Below are positions 11,889-23,881 of a stretch of DNA of 64,000 nt, piece by piece; within the stretch, counting starts at the first letter, position 1, and every line of letters starts with the position of its first letter. The position numbers and the translations under genes were made by a program. The DNA is from Blastobasis lacticolella (taxonomy: Eukaryota; Arthropoda; Insecta; Lepidoptera; Blastobasidae), in contig LR990057.1 of assembly GCA_905147135.1 (NCBI GenBank), positions 5,890,001-5,954,000 of the forward strand. The letters are read 5' to 3'. A model generated the notes under the pieces. It worked only from the letters and a program-made list of their open reading frames with translations. It was not told the DNA's origin and searched no databases.

Positions 11889-14199
11889 ATGTGCACTAGG
11901 GTGTCCCGTCCATGTATGAGAAAAAAAATATTTCAAGCTACACAATCGCAAGAGGTATCAAAATTTGCGTAATTTTACACAGATTATGAAAAATGTAAAA
12001 ATATTTAAATTATGTGTAATCTTGAGGGCTCTACCGAACTTTGAAATTACGGGAATTTTAAATTTCTACAGAATTTTTCTACTCGCTTAAAACAATACAA
12101 GTGCAAGCTTATTTTATACTAAAATATTAAAATTAAAGAAATATAGCATAAAAAACAGAATAATCAAAATAGAGCATATAATCAACAGAACATTTTTTAT
12201 TTAAGTTTGCTTGTTATTGAGTCAAAAATTATGGATTTCTGTTCGTGATTGCATATTCCAATGAAGCCATCTCAAGCATTAGCGTCAGTAACACAGTAAC
12301 ATGTGAGGCCTCTGTTATTACAGATTGTGTACAACAAGGATAGTCAACAATTTCCAAGGTTTCATCTTTTGCCATGATTTGAAAGTCCTCATTAGAAAGA
12401 TGCTAAAGAATCGGCGGTGCAGTGAATAACAGGCGTTGCGGATTTCCCTATCACACAAAAATTTATGTGTAATCTTCAACAGATAAGTTAATTTTTATAG
12501 TTTAAATATTCTGATTTTAGTGCTACTTTCAGTTTTTCTAGCTTTCACTATTATTAAGTTAAATCTTTGATAGAAACCAAGAGGATGTCAGGCAAAACTG
12601 CAGCAGCAGATCGCATCGATAAACATTATCTGTCACAGAGCTTAGCTACTTTGTTAGTTGGCTTTGCTTAATGTTTTCTTAAAATCGGTGGTGTCTCTCT
12701 CGAGGTCGTTTATGTCGGGGATGCCTTTGGTATCGAACATATATCTGAGGAAGATTCACGCACTAATCACAATTTGCAGAAACAGAATCGGTCTCTTAAG
12801 AGGCTTCAATTTGCCTATGCTGTCTTTTTATCAATCAAGTTCTTTATTTTTTGTCAATACTATTCATTACCATTTTCCTAACATTAAACTTCTTTCATTG
12901 ATGAGAACTTCCTTAGGTTTCAAGCTCAAATACAAACATTCAAGTAATACAAACATACAAGATTCATAAGAAGTACACTTAAGAAGAAGTCTAAAAGCTT
13001 CTTAGATTACTCTAACTACACTCGTTTTATCATTAGTTTTTGAAACTAGACATGATTTCGTTAGCTTTGCGTCTTTTTAAATTGAGGAAGGAATACTAGT
13101 ATACTTTCTACTAGCATTTTTGCCCGCATCTTCGTTTGCGTAAAATTAGATTAGATCGTTCTGGACTCGTTCCCGTGGCAACCACATTGAATCTTGGGGA
13201 GAACTATAGCCTTTGTAACCCCCTGATAATGTAGCTTTCTATAGGTGAAAGAATTTTTAAATCGTAGTAAGTAGTCATTTTTGAGCTTATCAATACAAAC
13301 AAACAATCAAACCTTTTCTCTTTATTATATTAGTATATATTAAAATGGAGGCTTTGGTCCAAATATTGTTGATATTTTCTGAAACAGTCCCATATAAGTA
13401 TTACTGAATTGGATATATTCTTTCTATTATCGGTACTTCTATTTCAGGTCATTCTTGACTAATAAAATAGCGCTACCGATCGTCTAGTTCTTAGTATTTT
13501 CTTAATATAGCGAAAGTGCCTCACGATGTCTCGAACTTATTATTCAAATAAAGTCACAAAATCTACTTTTACACTGTATCGCAACTACAGTGTAAAAGTA
13601 GTACTTTAAATTTGTAAAATTACTTTGGATTCGAAAAAACACTAGCAAGTAAAGTCCACAAGCCACAAAGTCCTCAATACAAGTTGAAACGTACCAAGTT
13701 ACCTGCGACTTTTTGAAAGTCCCAATCTGCAAATTTGAGGTCGCCGATAACATATTGTTGCATAAAAATCTAAATATCGTGTTTGTATTACACCTTAATA
13801 AAATAATAAGTAAATATTTTTCATATTTACGTTTAAAATAGGATAGCGAAATATTACCTTAAATTAGTAAATTTTTCAAAACTTTGACTATCTGTAGAAC
13901 TCTAAAGGTATAGTTTTATTTGGTTTTTAAAGTTATTTGAGCAATCTACACATAATTACGCAACCTTTGACAAGTCTTGAGTTAAGAAAAACAAAAAAGA
14001 GAAATAATATAAAGCTGAAATCTGGAGTAGCGAAATATCATAATTTTTCTGAACTTTAAAGATCGGTAGAACCCTGAAGATCAAATTTTATTTTTTTATT
14101 TTTATTATTATGGTAATCTGGTATCAATTACGCAAATTTTAAGAGGTCTTGCGTTAAGAAATTCCAAGAAAAAAATTCTCGGGACACCCTAATGTGCAC
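11889..14199. mobile_element. hAT-like DNA transposon, 2,295 bp, with 8-bp target-site duplication
   Basis: The element proper is 11,897-14,191. It begins TAGGGTGTCCCG and ends CGGGACACCCTA, a perfect 12-bp terminal inverted repeat. Both sides are flanked by the identical 8-bp word ATGTGCAC (11,889-11,896 and 14,192-14,199). An 8-bp duplication with a YAGGG-type terminus is the hallmark of the hAT superfamily. Subterminal regions share inverted similarity (for example ATCGGTAGAACCCTGAAGAT near 14,070 against the complement near 12,040), and the right side has an internal direct duplication (about 13,845-14,000 and 14,030-14,155). No intact transposase is present. A minus-strand relic near 12,230-12,400 reads EDFQIMAKDETLEIVDYP then CCTQSVITEAS, resembling from memory a C-terminal block of transposon-encoded arthropod proteins. 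The element is non-autonomous or dead. Confidence 0.85.
13563..13601. repeat. perfect 16-bp hairpin
   Basis: Arms 13,563-13,578 (CTACTTTTACACTGTA) and 13,586-13,601 are exact complements around a 7-nt loop. It lies inside the hAT-like element. No direct repeats flank it. Confidence 0.85.
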
Positions 14200-14310
14200 C
14201 CCACGATCTGTCTCAAGAAGCTGGAATGGACTGGATGAGGAAAGTCCAGGACCGATCATTGTAGAGAAACATGATATTAAGCATTGCGTAGAAGAAGGTT
14301 GAAGAAGAAG
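14200..14310 (+). mobile_element. non-LTR retrotransposon 3' tail, target of the hAT insertion
   Basis: The segment reads VQDRSLWRNM-like in one frame and ends in a GAAGAAGAAG run, like the tails of lepidopteran LINEs. Joined to the DNA before 11,889 it gives a continuous pre-insertion sequence, so the hAT-like element entered an existing LINE remnant. Confidence 0.5.
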
Positions 14311-15049
14311 ACACTGGCTCTTAATTATAAAACAATTATTATCTTTTAAACAAAACTATATGTTAGAACTTGTTCCAAGCACATCAAATACTTGTTTTCG
14401 TAGAAAAAATAAGTAAAAAGAATCAATTTCGTCACTCTGGAGTTGCGTCGTCTGTCCTAGGCCTAACGGTTTACTGCACCATTACTGATTCGGCCAAATG
14501 AATTGCTTATACAGATACCAACAGGATTCGGAACTGATACCTCTAGTTATTACGTACGCACCATTAACCTTGATAATGGAAGAAACATCGCAGGAAAACT
14601 GTAATGAACTAACGAAAGTATGGTGTATCAAGAGCTATCACGTGGCTGCGTGTATGGTGTGTGTGTCACGTGGCATGTGAAATCTAAGCCTTGATTTTTC
14701 TGTCACGTTTTGCTTTCGTATGATCTGTATTTATATTTTGATAGTAATAAAAAAATTCTAAATACAGCAACAGTGACGTCGTCGTAGGATAAGATAAGTT
14801 TGTGCTGCTGAAAGATAGTCTCAAAACACTAGTGGCTAGGTATAGCCAAGTACGTATTTATTGGAAAGCGTAAGTAGGCATACGTTGTAATACGTGACTG
14901 TACACGTTTATTTATATTTGATGACTTTTCATCATAATAAGCTTCCTTACGCGCTACAGTTCCTCTGACAAGTCCTTTGTTGTACATGACCCTAGTTTAT
15001 TCTTATTTAGAGCAAATAAGCCTTCATCCTTGCGTCAATATTCTAATTG
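14311..15049. other. intergenic, no supported gene
   Basis: AT-rich, with one 60-codon frame (14,498-14,680) that shows no family resemblance. Confidence 0.35.
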
Positions 15050-15325
15050 TGCTCACACGCTTGAGGGCTCGGCGCCTTGACCATGATTTGGCAGATCAGG
15101 TAATTAAAGTGGAGAGCCCATGGAATAAAAGACAGCCTGCCTTCTATCTAGATCGCATCATGGTTGGTTACACATTCAGTAGCCGGAACGTACAGGTTTC
15201 CTCACGACGGTTTCCCTCACCGTAATAGCATGTATATGTCGGCACTGAGGTTCGAACCCGGTACCTCTCCCTTGCAAGTTGGACACATTTACCATTAGGA
15301 CACCGTCGCTCTTGTTTAGAGTAAT
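15050..15325 (-). mobile_element. tRNA-derived SINE (family A)
   Basis: Read on the minus strand it has a tRNA-like head at 15,325-15,240 with the pol III box B motif GGTTCGAACC and a body that ends in the block CCAAATCATGGTCAAGG. The body matches the copies at 28,649 and 41,362. It has diverged but is nearly full length. Confidence 0.75.
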
Positions 15326-16340
15326 TACTCTAAATAAGAAAGCTGGTTTCTAATCACGACCCCAAAGACTCGTTATGCTCAGCGTTCGTTGTTAGAGAGA
15401 ATGTGACACCTTTAATTAGTGTGGTGCGTGTCGCGAATGCAGGAGAAGTAATCAGTCTTGCATGGGCTGACGAAGAGCTATAGAATTTTGAAAGGTCGAA
15501 GACATTGACGTCATACTGAGGTTTTTATATAGGTTAGTAATGTTTGACGTTAGTTCGCAAGATTTTTCAATTGGCATGGTCTCAACTTTACCCGACATTG
15601 GTCACTCTCGTGATTATTTCGTTTCTTTGTGACCAAAATGCAAAAAATGACGTTCGCTTCACATCATTTGTGGTTAGCTGGTAGAAATCTCTCATAGAGA
15701 TAAGTTCGCCATTGTACTCGTTTTTGTTTAATGTATCTAATTAAGTATGTATACAATAAAGAATATAATAAATGCAAGCTAACATAATTAATAAACACTG
15801 CTTACCATTCAGACAAAGTATTCAAACGGAAGGATGCCGCCACTATTTATCTTATACTACCCGCATCCATTCCTACGAACCAGTCGGTCCACTTTGTAGA
15901 GGGTCTACGAGCATGTCGATCGCTGTAACTACTAACGTACTGCGACAGAAAGCTTATTTTATAAATTGTCCACAAAACCGAACAGCAAACGCGCCACGCT
16001 GCGTCGATATAGTCATCGCGTAGCGTCCGCGTAGCCACCGCGTAGTATCCGCGCTATCACTAACAACACCATTCGAACCGCCCGCTCCGCGCTACAAGTT
16101 TGTCTTTTCATTTAGTGTGGCACCGCACTCAAAGCTACTCAAAATCGTCACCCGCTCTCAACGTAGTTTAGGGCGTCATGGAAAATTGTCTGCATGGGTT
16201 CCACTACATAGGGACCACTAGTCAGATCGAGCATGCAACTATTTATTATGACGTAGACAGATACTAATAAAGGATTTTGTCTATACATCTAAGTACTTCG
16301 AACGAATTTTGTTCGTTTTCTGTTCTATACTCTATATAAT
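15326..16340. other. intergenic, no supported gene
   Basis: Opposed frames at 15,772-16,038 are chance. A short tandem of CGCGTAG-like words (CGCGTAGCGTC, CGCGTAGCCAC, CGCGTAGTATC) occurs at about 16,017-16,052. Confidence 0.35.
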
Positions 16341-16459
16341 GGCAATTCTGATACAGTGGATATTCTGATTCAGTGAACGTTCTCATATAGTGGAAATTCT
16401 GATACAGTGGACATTCTCAAATAGTGGACGTTCTGATACAGTGGCAATTTTGATATACA
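16341..16459. repeat. 17-bp minisatellite, seven units
   Basis: Seven consecutive 17-bp units fit without gaps. The consensus is about GGACATTCTGATACAGT, with variation mainly at positions 3-5 and 10-13. Unit starts are 16,341 plus multiples of 17, and the last unit starts at 16,443. The flanks are not part of the array. Confidence 0.9.
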
Positions 16460-16479
16460 GCAGACTATATAAATCCAAA

Positions 16480-16690
16480 GGAAAACAACCTTGGTGCCTA
16501 CTCTGTGCCCCATCCAGCACCCTACATCGGCCTCACCAGCACCTTGCACCTGCGGCGGTGTAGTGCATTAGTTGATGACGTCACGCGCTGCCGCGTCCCC
16601 GCTAATGACGGCGCGGGCGCGGTGGGCGCTATTGTCGCGCCACAATTACTCGCACAAGGTTGTACATTTTGATACTCGCATCACAATCAG
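16480..16690. other. GC-rich non-coding island
   Basis: This stretch contrasts sharply with its AT-rich neighbours. It carries TGATGACGTCACGCG (with the TGACGTCA palindrome, a CRE/ATF-type site) at about 16,573, and several CG-rich words such as GGCGCGGGCGCGGTGGGCGC. It could be a promoter or enhancer of a gene not visible here. No transcript evidence can be read from sequence. Confidence 0.35.
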
Positions 16691-16889
16691 CGGTAAGGCT
16701 TGACTATGGATAGAGCCGATAGTGGGTAATGTAGTTTTTAGGGGTGCAAAAAATTTTTAAGTAACTAAGTAAAACTTTTGTTGCACACATACCCTATTTG
16801 TAAATAAATGAGATGCTAGAGACAATATACAGTCGAACAAAGAAATTACACAAGAATTACATTTGATAGTTTCAAAATATATTTCACTT

Positions 16890-17010
16890 TAAATCTCCCG
16901 GGGTCTGCCTTAACCATGACCCAGAATGTGGGAGATCAGTTAATTACAGTAGAATATGCAGATTTTCCTCACGATGTTTTACCTCACCGTAAGAGCGTGC
17001 GTGTTGGGAC
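16890..17010 (-). mobile_element. tRNA-derived SINE (family A), truncated
   Basis: Minus-strand copy of the family A body: CCGGGGTCTGCCTTAACCATGAC then CCTCACGATGTTTTACCTCACCGTAAGAGC on the plus strand. The tRNA-like head is not recognisable. Confidence 0.6.
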
Positions 17011-17584
17011 AGTGTATATGGAACAACTGGATTTGTGGGTGGCAAGTATTGTACACGCCCAAAGAGCCACCGGTAAGTAAGCGTGCTCATCGCCCGTGAT
17101 ATGGTTTGATGCGGCCCGTATGACCGAGAGGTCGATAGGACCCTGGGCGGACGAGAGTGTACTAATATGTAACACAATAGTATAAACACACAGAAAAAAT
17201 CATTGGTACATAGCGAAAACACCAAAATATGAAGTTGGTACCTACGTGCCAAATATGAAAATAGAATAACATAGATAACTAGGTATTTTAAATATTAACA
17301 TAACATAAACGCAATAGATGTACGCCATTGTGGACAAAAAATTACAGAGGGAAAAAATTGTAATGACTAAAACGAATGAATGTGCAGCGGCCATTGTTGT
17401 TGGCAACTCCGACAAAATATCCCAATTACGGCGGCGAGATGGGAATATAATCAAAAGTGATCCCGCCGCAAGGACATGGGATGTGCTATAAGTTTGCGGG
17501 GGGGCCTAGGACCCCCCTATACAATACTTGTGACAAGTTTCACCTCACCTCATCCGAATAATAACTTGCATCGTTATGCAAGTA

Positions 17585-17845
17585 GAGCGACTGTCGTTCG
17601 ACCTCCGTGACACTGTCAACTGAGGAATATTACCAGATAAGGTGATGGTACATATTCAGTCAAATGTGTAGGTTTCATCACGATGTTTTCCCATACCATG
17701 AGAGTATCGGTTAGTTTCATCTAATGTACGTAATTCAGGAAAAGTAACTGGAAAATACATGGTTGGATCGAACCCAGAACAATTGCTTAAAATTAGCTGT
17801 CAAATCTACATCGCGCTAATGGAGTGGTTTATCTACCACGCTTTA
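17585..17845 (-). mobile_element. tRNA-derived SINE (family A), degenerate
   Basis: The plus strand reads GACCTCCGTGACACTGTCAACTG, TGTGTAGGTTTCATCACGATG and GGATCGAACCC in the order expected for an inverted family A copy. The box B-like GGTTCGATCC remains (minus), and the rest is heavily mutated. Confidence 0.55.
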
Positions 17846-18875
17846 TAACAAGATACGAGTATATCTAAGAAGCGTCTATTGGACTTTGGTCCCCTGGCCA
17901 CAGCAACTCGGCCATGCGGGTAATTAGCTTTTCCCTTCTCAATTGAAATTGTCAACAATGTCGGCTCGATTTCTTTTCAAACATTACCGCCAAAACTAAG
18001 CTAGATGTACGAAGTATCAGTTTCGTAAATAAAGAAAGAATAGGTGTACCCAGTACAACCTTTCCTTGAGTTACGATGGCATAATGGACAGTAATAAAAT
18101 TAGCCAAGGTGGCATCTAATCTGCTCAGACTTCATACATCGCCTTCAAGTATTCGATGCGGTATCATCTGACCTTAAAAGTCTGGTCTTTAGACCTAAAA
18201 ACTTAGTTATCTCTCATCCTGTGAGATTTCTGATGACTACTTCGTGTCCTGCATTACAAGTCAACGAATCAATTCCTAAAATACAAGCACTCAATAAAAC
18301 GATTTCATTGAGAAATACAAACAAAATTATTCTAAAGGGGGCCTCGCACCCCCCTCTAATCGCCAAGCGCACCAGTCACCGGGGGAAGTCGGAATGAGAA
18401 ATTTTAATTTCGAATGCAGTTTGTTAAAGAGCGCACAATAATACCGCACAACCGGAGAGTAGATAATGTACAAAAGGGTTCCCTTTTTTATATCTTCGTT
18501 CATTTATTTTCAACTCATTATTTGTTTCAGTGAGTCGGTTGCCGCTGAAAATTGCAATATGCGCGTTTGATGATTTGAAAACTTGCAAAATATTTTTGAG
18601 CAATACTTATTGTAGAGGTACCTTCGGGGGGCTGTGGAAGAACCATCTCAAGGACCCAAGCTACGACATCACTAGCCCTGCTGAAAAAAGGACCAGACTC
18701 TTTAGCTTTGCTGGCTTTTACCTAAAAACTTATTGCCACAGGTTGTGTGATTCAGATGCACGTAAAAAGCCAAAACACTGCAGTGGAAGGCATCCAGAGG
18801 TAGATGCTGCGTGATGCCGAAGATTGAGAGAAATGGAGGAGGAAGTGTAGGGACGCGGATGCAGTAGGAATCAAC
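17846..18875. other. intergenic, no supported gene
   Basis: A 94-codon frame at 18,530-18,814 begins without a Met context and directly precedes the RTE-like relic. It may be part of the same or another dead element, but I do not recognise it. Confidence 0.4.
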
Positions 18876-19485
18876 AATTGAGGAGGGCCTTCGACAGTGT
18901 CCCTCGGGTAGTGATCTAGTGGGCTCTGAGATAAAAGCCTGTGCCCGAGGCATAGGTACAGTAGTCAAAACCATCGTAGGTCAAGCAATTCCTTCCCAAT
19001 TACTGTAGGTGTTCACCAGGGTTCTGTTCTGAGCCCTTACTTGTTCTGCGTTGTACTTGATGCCCTCTCAGTGGAGATTCTAGACACGCCGCCTTGGCTA
19101 ATGAAATGTGCAGACATCGCACTGGTGAGCAAGCTTATGCAGGATCTTGAGACTAAGGTAAACACGAGGAATTATTATTTGCTAGGAAACTGAAATTTGC
19201 AGCTAAACGTCGCCAATATAGAGTACCTACATGGCTAGCTGCAACCATTTATTAAGGGAAAGAAGCTGTCGGCTGTTAATAGAACCGCTAAAGCGTCGGT
19301 TAGTATTCAATTAATGTAAAACTCAAGAGGCTTATATACAAAAACATTATTAGGCCTAAATGCTCTATGCCTGCGAGACTTGGCCGGCGCTGACGAAGCA
19401 CATCCGTGAACTTCATGCCAACGAAATGCAAATTCTAGTCTGTAACGAGTACATCCGTGGCAGTCTTGGCGTGAAAGTCATCAAA
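18876..19485 (+). mobile_element. RTE-like reverse transcriptase relic
   Basis: The pieces read in order AFDSVPR (RT block A), then VGVHQGSVLSPYLFCVVLDALS (the QG..SP.LF block B), then PPWLMKCADIALVS, where the FADD catalytic motif should be. About 270 bp later comes CLRDLAGADEAHP-like text with HIRELHANEMQIL. In the catalytic block one of the two Asp residues is lost, and stops and frameshifts interrupt the frame, so the copy is dead. The same family supplies the fragment at 48,960-49,335. Confidence 0.75.
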
Positions 19486-22400
19486 GTAATACTGAAATTT
19501 TAAAAATATTCAATTGGCTTTTGTATTATTTATCTCAACGAAAGAACGCTATGCGAACGAAGTCGCGCTTGGCCAATGATGAAAAATACATATATATATA
19601 TCCAAATAAAAATAACAATATAAAAAAGTTGTCTTGCATCTAGCATCGCATGGTGTACTACCTACCTTAACATATCAGGTTTGTGTGGTAAAGCAAAAAA
19701 TCACATTCAAAGGTTACTGAAGTTAGTTACCTAGTTGGGCAAATAGGAAAAGTGTGTCTGCGTCCGCAACCGATAGCATCCGATCCCATCCGCATCCGCA
19801 TCCCGCCCGTGCGCGCGGAAAAACGGGCAATCCTTTAATTAGTCCGGAAAACCGGTACGGCGGTCACAGCCAAAGATACGGGTGGGTGAAGGTGGCCATG
19901 GCGCACTGCTTTTGGTGGACGGGTTTTTTTAACAAGAACTAGGTAGCCAGGCATATAACGCCAACTCACCCGCAGTAAGTAACGATGCAGCATGGTACAT
20001 GTCTGTCTAGGAAAAGCCTATTCAATCAAGCTTTGAAGGTAATGTGGTGATAATTGAGACTGTGCGATACCTACCATTGCAGTTTGGTTGGAGATGTAAT
20101 TTCGTGACTAGACTGCTAGTTTTGTAGACATTAAACACCCGGTATCATACAATGTGGCTCCAAAGCTATCGCTATCGGGACCATTCTGATCATCAAATTA
20201 CATTTAAGACATCAAAAACACATTTTAGACATCAAATAAACACTACCACGGCAGAATCAAAGTTTTTCATTCATAAAACAAATTACGGCCAATTAAAATC
20301 GATGTAACAAATATTTCGCCACCATGTACAAATTGATGAATGTCATAGAGACAGATCATCTAACTATAGTCTTTTTTCTCTCTCTATAGTTTCTATTCTT
20401 TCGCAACCTGCCTATGAATCGTGAAAACAATGACAAACGATGGTATAAATCCTTCCAATCCCTAAACGGAGTACGGCCAGAGATGTAGGTACTACGGCAT
20501 CTTATTTAGGCACCGAGTTCGAAATTACGAGTAGGTACATAAAATACACAAGTTACTTTGTTGAGCTATATATTCAGACTACGAAACTAAACTACAACTT
20601 ACTTCTATTTTGAATCGAATACATTTGAATTCCTACCAAGCCAGTGCTATGTGTGCTCACCAAGGCAGTCTATAGACGTTCCGATCCCCAGTAGGACCAA
20701 ATCTAACCCAAGCGCACTAACCTGGAATGAATGCGAGAACCCCAGCCATCGGACACAGGAGCCGATACCTATGTCCTACCTAAACCAACTCGAATGCTGG
20801 CTGACTTAATTCCAAATAAAGCCTACACCTAACGATCCAACATTCTTAATCTACTAACGCTCCGGCCACACTGTCGGAACTACAACCCAAACAAACAGCC
20901 TACTTATGCTTGAACTGGACCTAACCTAAGGTCTGCCAGAGCACACTAGCTACAATACACATCCCCATGCCCTACAATTTTTAGTAGACGAATCCCTCCA
21001 AAAACGAAGCACGGTCACCCTATATAAACTAATTCCCATCTGGCCGTTCCACCAGACTAATTAAGCACTTTTACTAATTTATTAGCGCTTTAGCAACGGC
21101 TCAAAGCTATCTCCTGGTTCATTTATCTAAATTAAACTCCGTTTATGCTGCCACTGCAAAATTGAAATACTCTATTACGAGAAGGTTTCCGAGTAAATTA
21201 AGATTGGAAAAGAGGATATTTATCTATGCTTATGAAATTAAATGAATAGAACCATAATTGTAAGTAGATACTACCAAGTTTTATGGTGTAAATAATCTGT
21301 GATTATAGAATTAAAATTTGACGGCATGAAACCTTCAATATTTTGATGCATGACGCCGAACGGGCGAATCAGCGAGACAAAGACGCTGATTTGGAGCTAA
21401 TTTGAGTGCAATACAATAAATACCTCTTCATTGCACACCGAAAGACACACATAAAGATAACAAATATATTTAAGTATAGCACAAAGGGCGGTCTTATCAT
21501 TATCGTGATATGTTCCAGACAACCATGGTATAACTTGGTAGAATTTTAACAAAACCCTATCAGTACCAAGGCACCTGCACTAGCAAAACCACGTTTTTTA
21601 ACACGTGAATTAAGCCGGAAATGGGTATTTTGCTACGTAAATAGCTGACCGTTAATCTGCTAACTGGTCGTCGTGTTTTCACCTGCTAACGACGGGTTAA
21701 ATGGATTTGCGGCGAGACTCAAATTAAGGTAATTGTGGCTTGAAGGGGTGCCGCTGTTGGGAAGGTACAGTGATATTCTATCATCCTAAACGTGAGAGAA
21801 GGTAGAGGATAATTAAACTATGGACAAGTTACGGTAATGGTAAGGTACGATCGAACGAGTAAAAGGCATGTCGATTTGATTAGCTAATCGACAGCCCCCC
21901 CTAGTTGGGGCAGTCCATGCCCACAAAAATTTTTTAACGACATTATTGTACAATAGGAAGAACAAGTGCTTTGTTGACAGGTTCATTAAAAAAATCTTCT
22001 GTTATAAAATAAAAATGATGACATTTTGGCGCACAAAAGATATTTAGATAACTAAACAAAACCCTGTTTTGCTATAGTTGCAAAAGGGCAATTTTCTGGA
22101 AGTGGTAAAGAAGTTATGCCTTTGTACTCTACCTAGGTGTATTACGAATAACTAATTTCCTGAGATAATACGACAGCAAAATATTCAAACCCCCTTTTCC
22201 AATCTACCCTCCAAGCAGGAAATTTTCAGCAAAAGCGATGATGATGCACCGTTGATTAGATTAGCCTATCGATACACTCCAATAGACTAGCTCCTGGCTG
22301 TCAAAGCTTCTTTGTACGTCCCATAGGACGTACAGCACAAACGGACTAATTATCCATCATGACGTAATTACTTGTCCCGCATCCCGGTATTGGGCGCAAT

Positions 22401-22744
22401 CACCTGGCCGGGGCGGGCGCGGGGCGGGGGAATTATCGGCCAAATGTAATAGCGGCATTGTGATAGAGGGCGCTCAGACGTGCGCCGCGTTGATTAGTGC
22501 GCACGAGTGGCGTGGAGACGGTGTTATGAAAAAAACTATTTTCGAGATAATTTTATATAGGTCATTGTATGACCTATTAATGTGTTAAAACGTACTGATG
22601 TTACCATAGTCAAACATCATAATTATCATCCCAAAGCGATAAGGCCGCCTGTTGTCTTTTCTGTTGCTACCACAGAACGTTGCTACCGATGTGTACTGAA
22701 TATATAGTAAATTTGTGCAATAAAGAGTATATTCATTCATTCAT
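19486..22744. other. intergenic, no supported gene; strand-skewed and GC-rich patches
   Basis: There is no exon-like frame in 3.2 kb. At 20,700-21,000 the plus strand carries about twice as many C as G (96 against 44 in the five rows I counted). Positions 22,385-22,515 form a short GC-rich patch. Small inverted repeats occur at 22,321 (TGTACGTCC..GGACGTACA) and 22,558. Confidence 0.4.
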
Positions 22745-22990
22745 TAATCCTAGCTGCAGGACATTTGCAACACCAGCGGGTGTTGTCCGAAGAGTCCTTT
22801 TTAAAAAATAAGTGGGAGGCAAAGAGCAAGCAGGTCACCTGATAGTAAGTGTTCACCGCCGCCCATGGGCATTCGCAAAAGCGTTGCCGGGCGGTGAGGA
22901 AAGTGTAGACTCGTTTGTTGAAGGCTTCAATGTCGGACCGGCTCGGGATCACCGCTGCATGAAGCTTGTTCCATAGAAACGCGTACAGGA
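22745..22990 (+). mobile_element. interspersed repeat, 'CACCTGATGGTAAGTG..CACCGCCGCCCATGG' type
   Basis: The plus strand reads GCAGGTCACCTGATAGTAAGTG, TTCACCGCCGCCCATGGGCATTCGC and GCGTTGCCGGGCGG. This is a familiar lepidopteran dispersed repeat and is related in wording to the copies at 48,955 (minus) and 59,395. It makes a 113-codon minus-strand open frame that is not a gene. Confidence 0.65.
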
Positions 22991-23364
22991 AGTTTTTTGA
23001 AAAGCGTACAATGGTTGACCGCCACTCATCCAGATGATACAAATGCAACTTCAATGTCTGAGAATATTTTCGCCCCATCAGCCAACAGCTCCAATAGACC
23101 TTTGCAGGGGCAATATTCGTCTTTTCTCCTCACAGTTTACTGTTGGCCTTGTGCCTCCTCCACATTAGTAAACGGTTTTGCCATATTCTCCATGATTAGT
23201 GGGCGGGATAAAGATTATTGGAAACACATAACGGAGAACGCTGCTGACTATATTTTTGTCTACTGAGGCCGCAGCTCTCGGCTCTAAGACGTTGTAGTAC
23301 CTACTTCCCTACTAATAATTATGATAAATATGAAAGCTGACTGTCTGTCCGTCTTTTTTTTTAT

Positions 23365-23475
23365 ACCACTAAGGTGGCTAACAAGCTGCGGCCTGCCTGT
23401 AAGCAGTCACCGCAGCCTATGAACGTTTGCAATACCAGGAGTATCACCCACGCGTTGCCGACCTCGTAAAAATCT
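23365..23475 (+). mobile_element. interspersed repeat of the 'ACCACTAA..GCAATACCAG' family
   Basis: TACCACTAAGGTGGCTAACAAGC, GTAAGCAGTCACCGCAGCCTA, TTTGCAATACCAGG and CACGCGTTGCCGACC follow in order, as in the copies at 5,797, 28,465 (minus) and 52,785 (minus). This is the best conserved plus-strand copy in the window. Confidence 0.75.
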
Positions 23476-23626
23476 TTTTACGAAGAAGAAGGGGTTCTTG
23501 AAAAAAGGGCAAACTTCCAGTACCTAGACAACCACAACCTTAGTGTGCGTGGGAAAAAGTTCCTTTGGAACCGCACAATCGCGACCAAATTGTTACCGCC
23601 TGAGGATAGAATATTCTACATTGCCG

Positions 23627-23881
23627 TAGAGCTCGTCTAATCTAAAAAGACGCGCCCCACTATCGCATTACCGCACACAAGCAAGTTTAAAATATGGACG
23701 CAATACATATACAAATGCCGTTGTAATTGGTCATTCAGTTGCCGTTAAGATTCAAACGTAGGAACACGCGTCGTTCTTTGGCTCCCACACAGATGAAGTT
23801 TCGATATCAATATTTGCACTCACACATCGAAATCAACTAACTAAGTAGTGGGGCGCGTCATCTTAGACTAGACGAGCTCTA
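23627..23881. mobile_element. MITE, 255 bp, about 35-bp terminal inverted repeats
   Basis: The left end TAGAGCTCGTCTAATCTAAA and the complement of the right end TAGAGCTCGTCTAGTCTAAG share about 35 positions with few differences, ending in GACGCGCCCCACT. The outermost TA on each side could be a duplicated TA target, as in Tc1/mariner-like elements. There is no coding capacity. Confidence 0.85.

Noticed and set aside
22737..23078. 113-codon open frame on the minus strand
   Set aside because: It is read through a common dispersed repeat (CACCTGAT..CACCGCCGCCCATGG).
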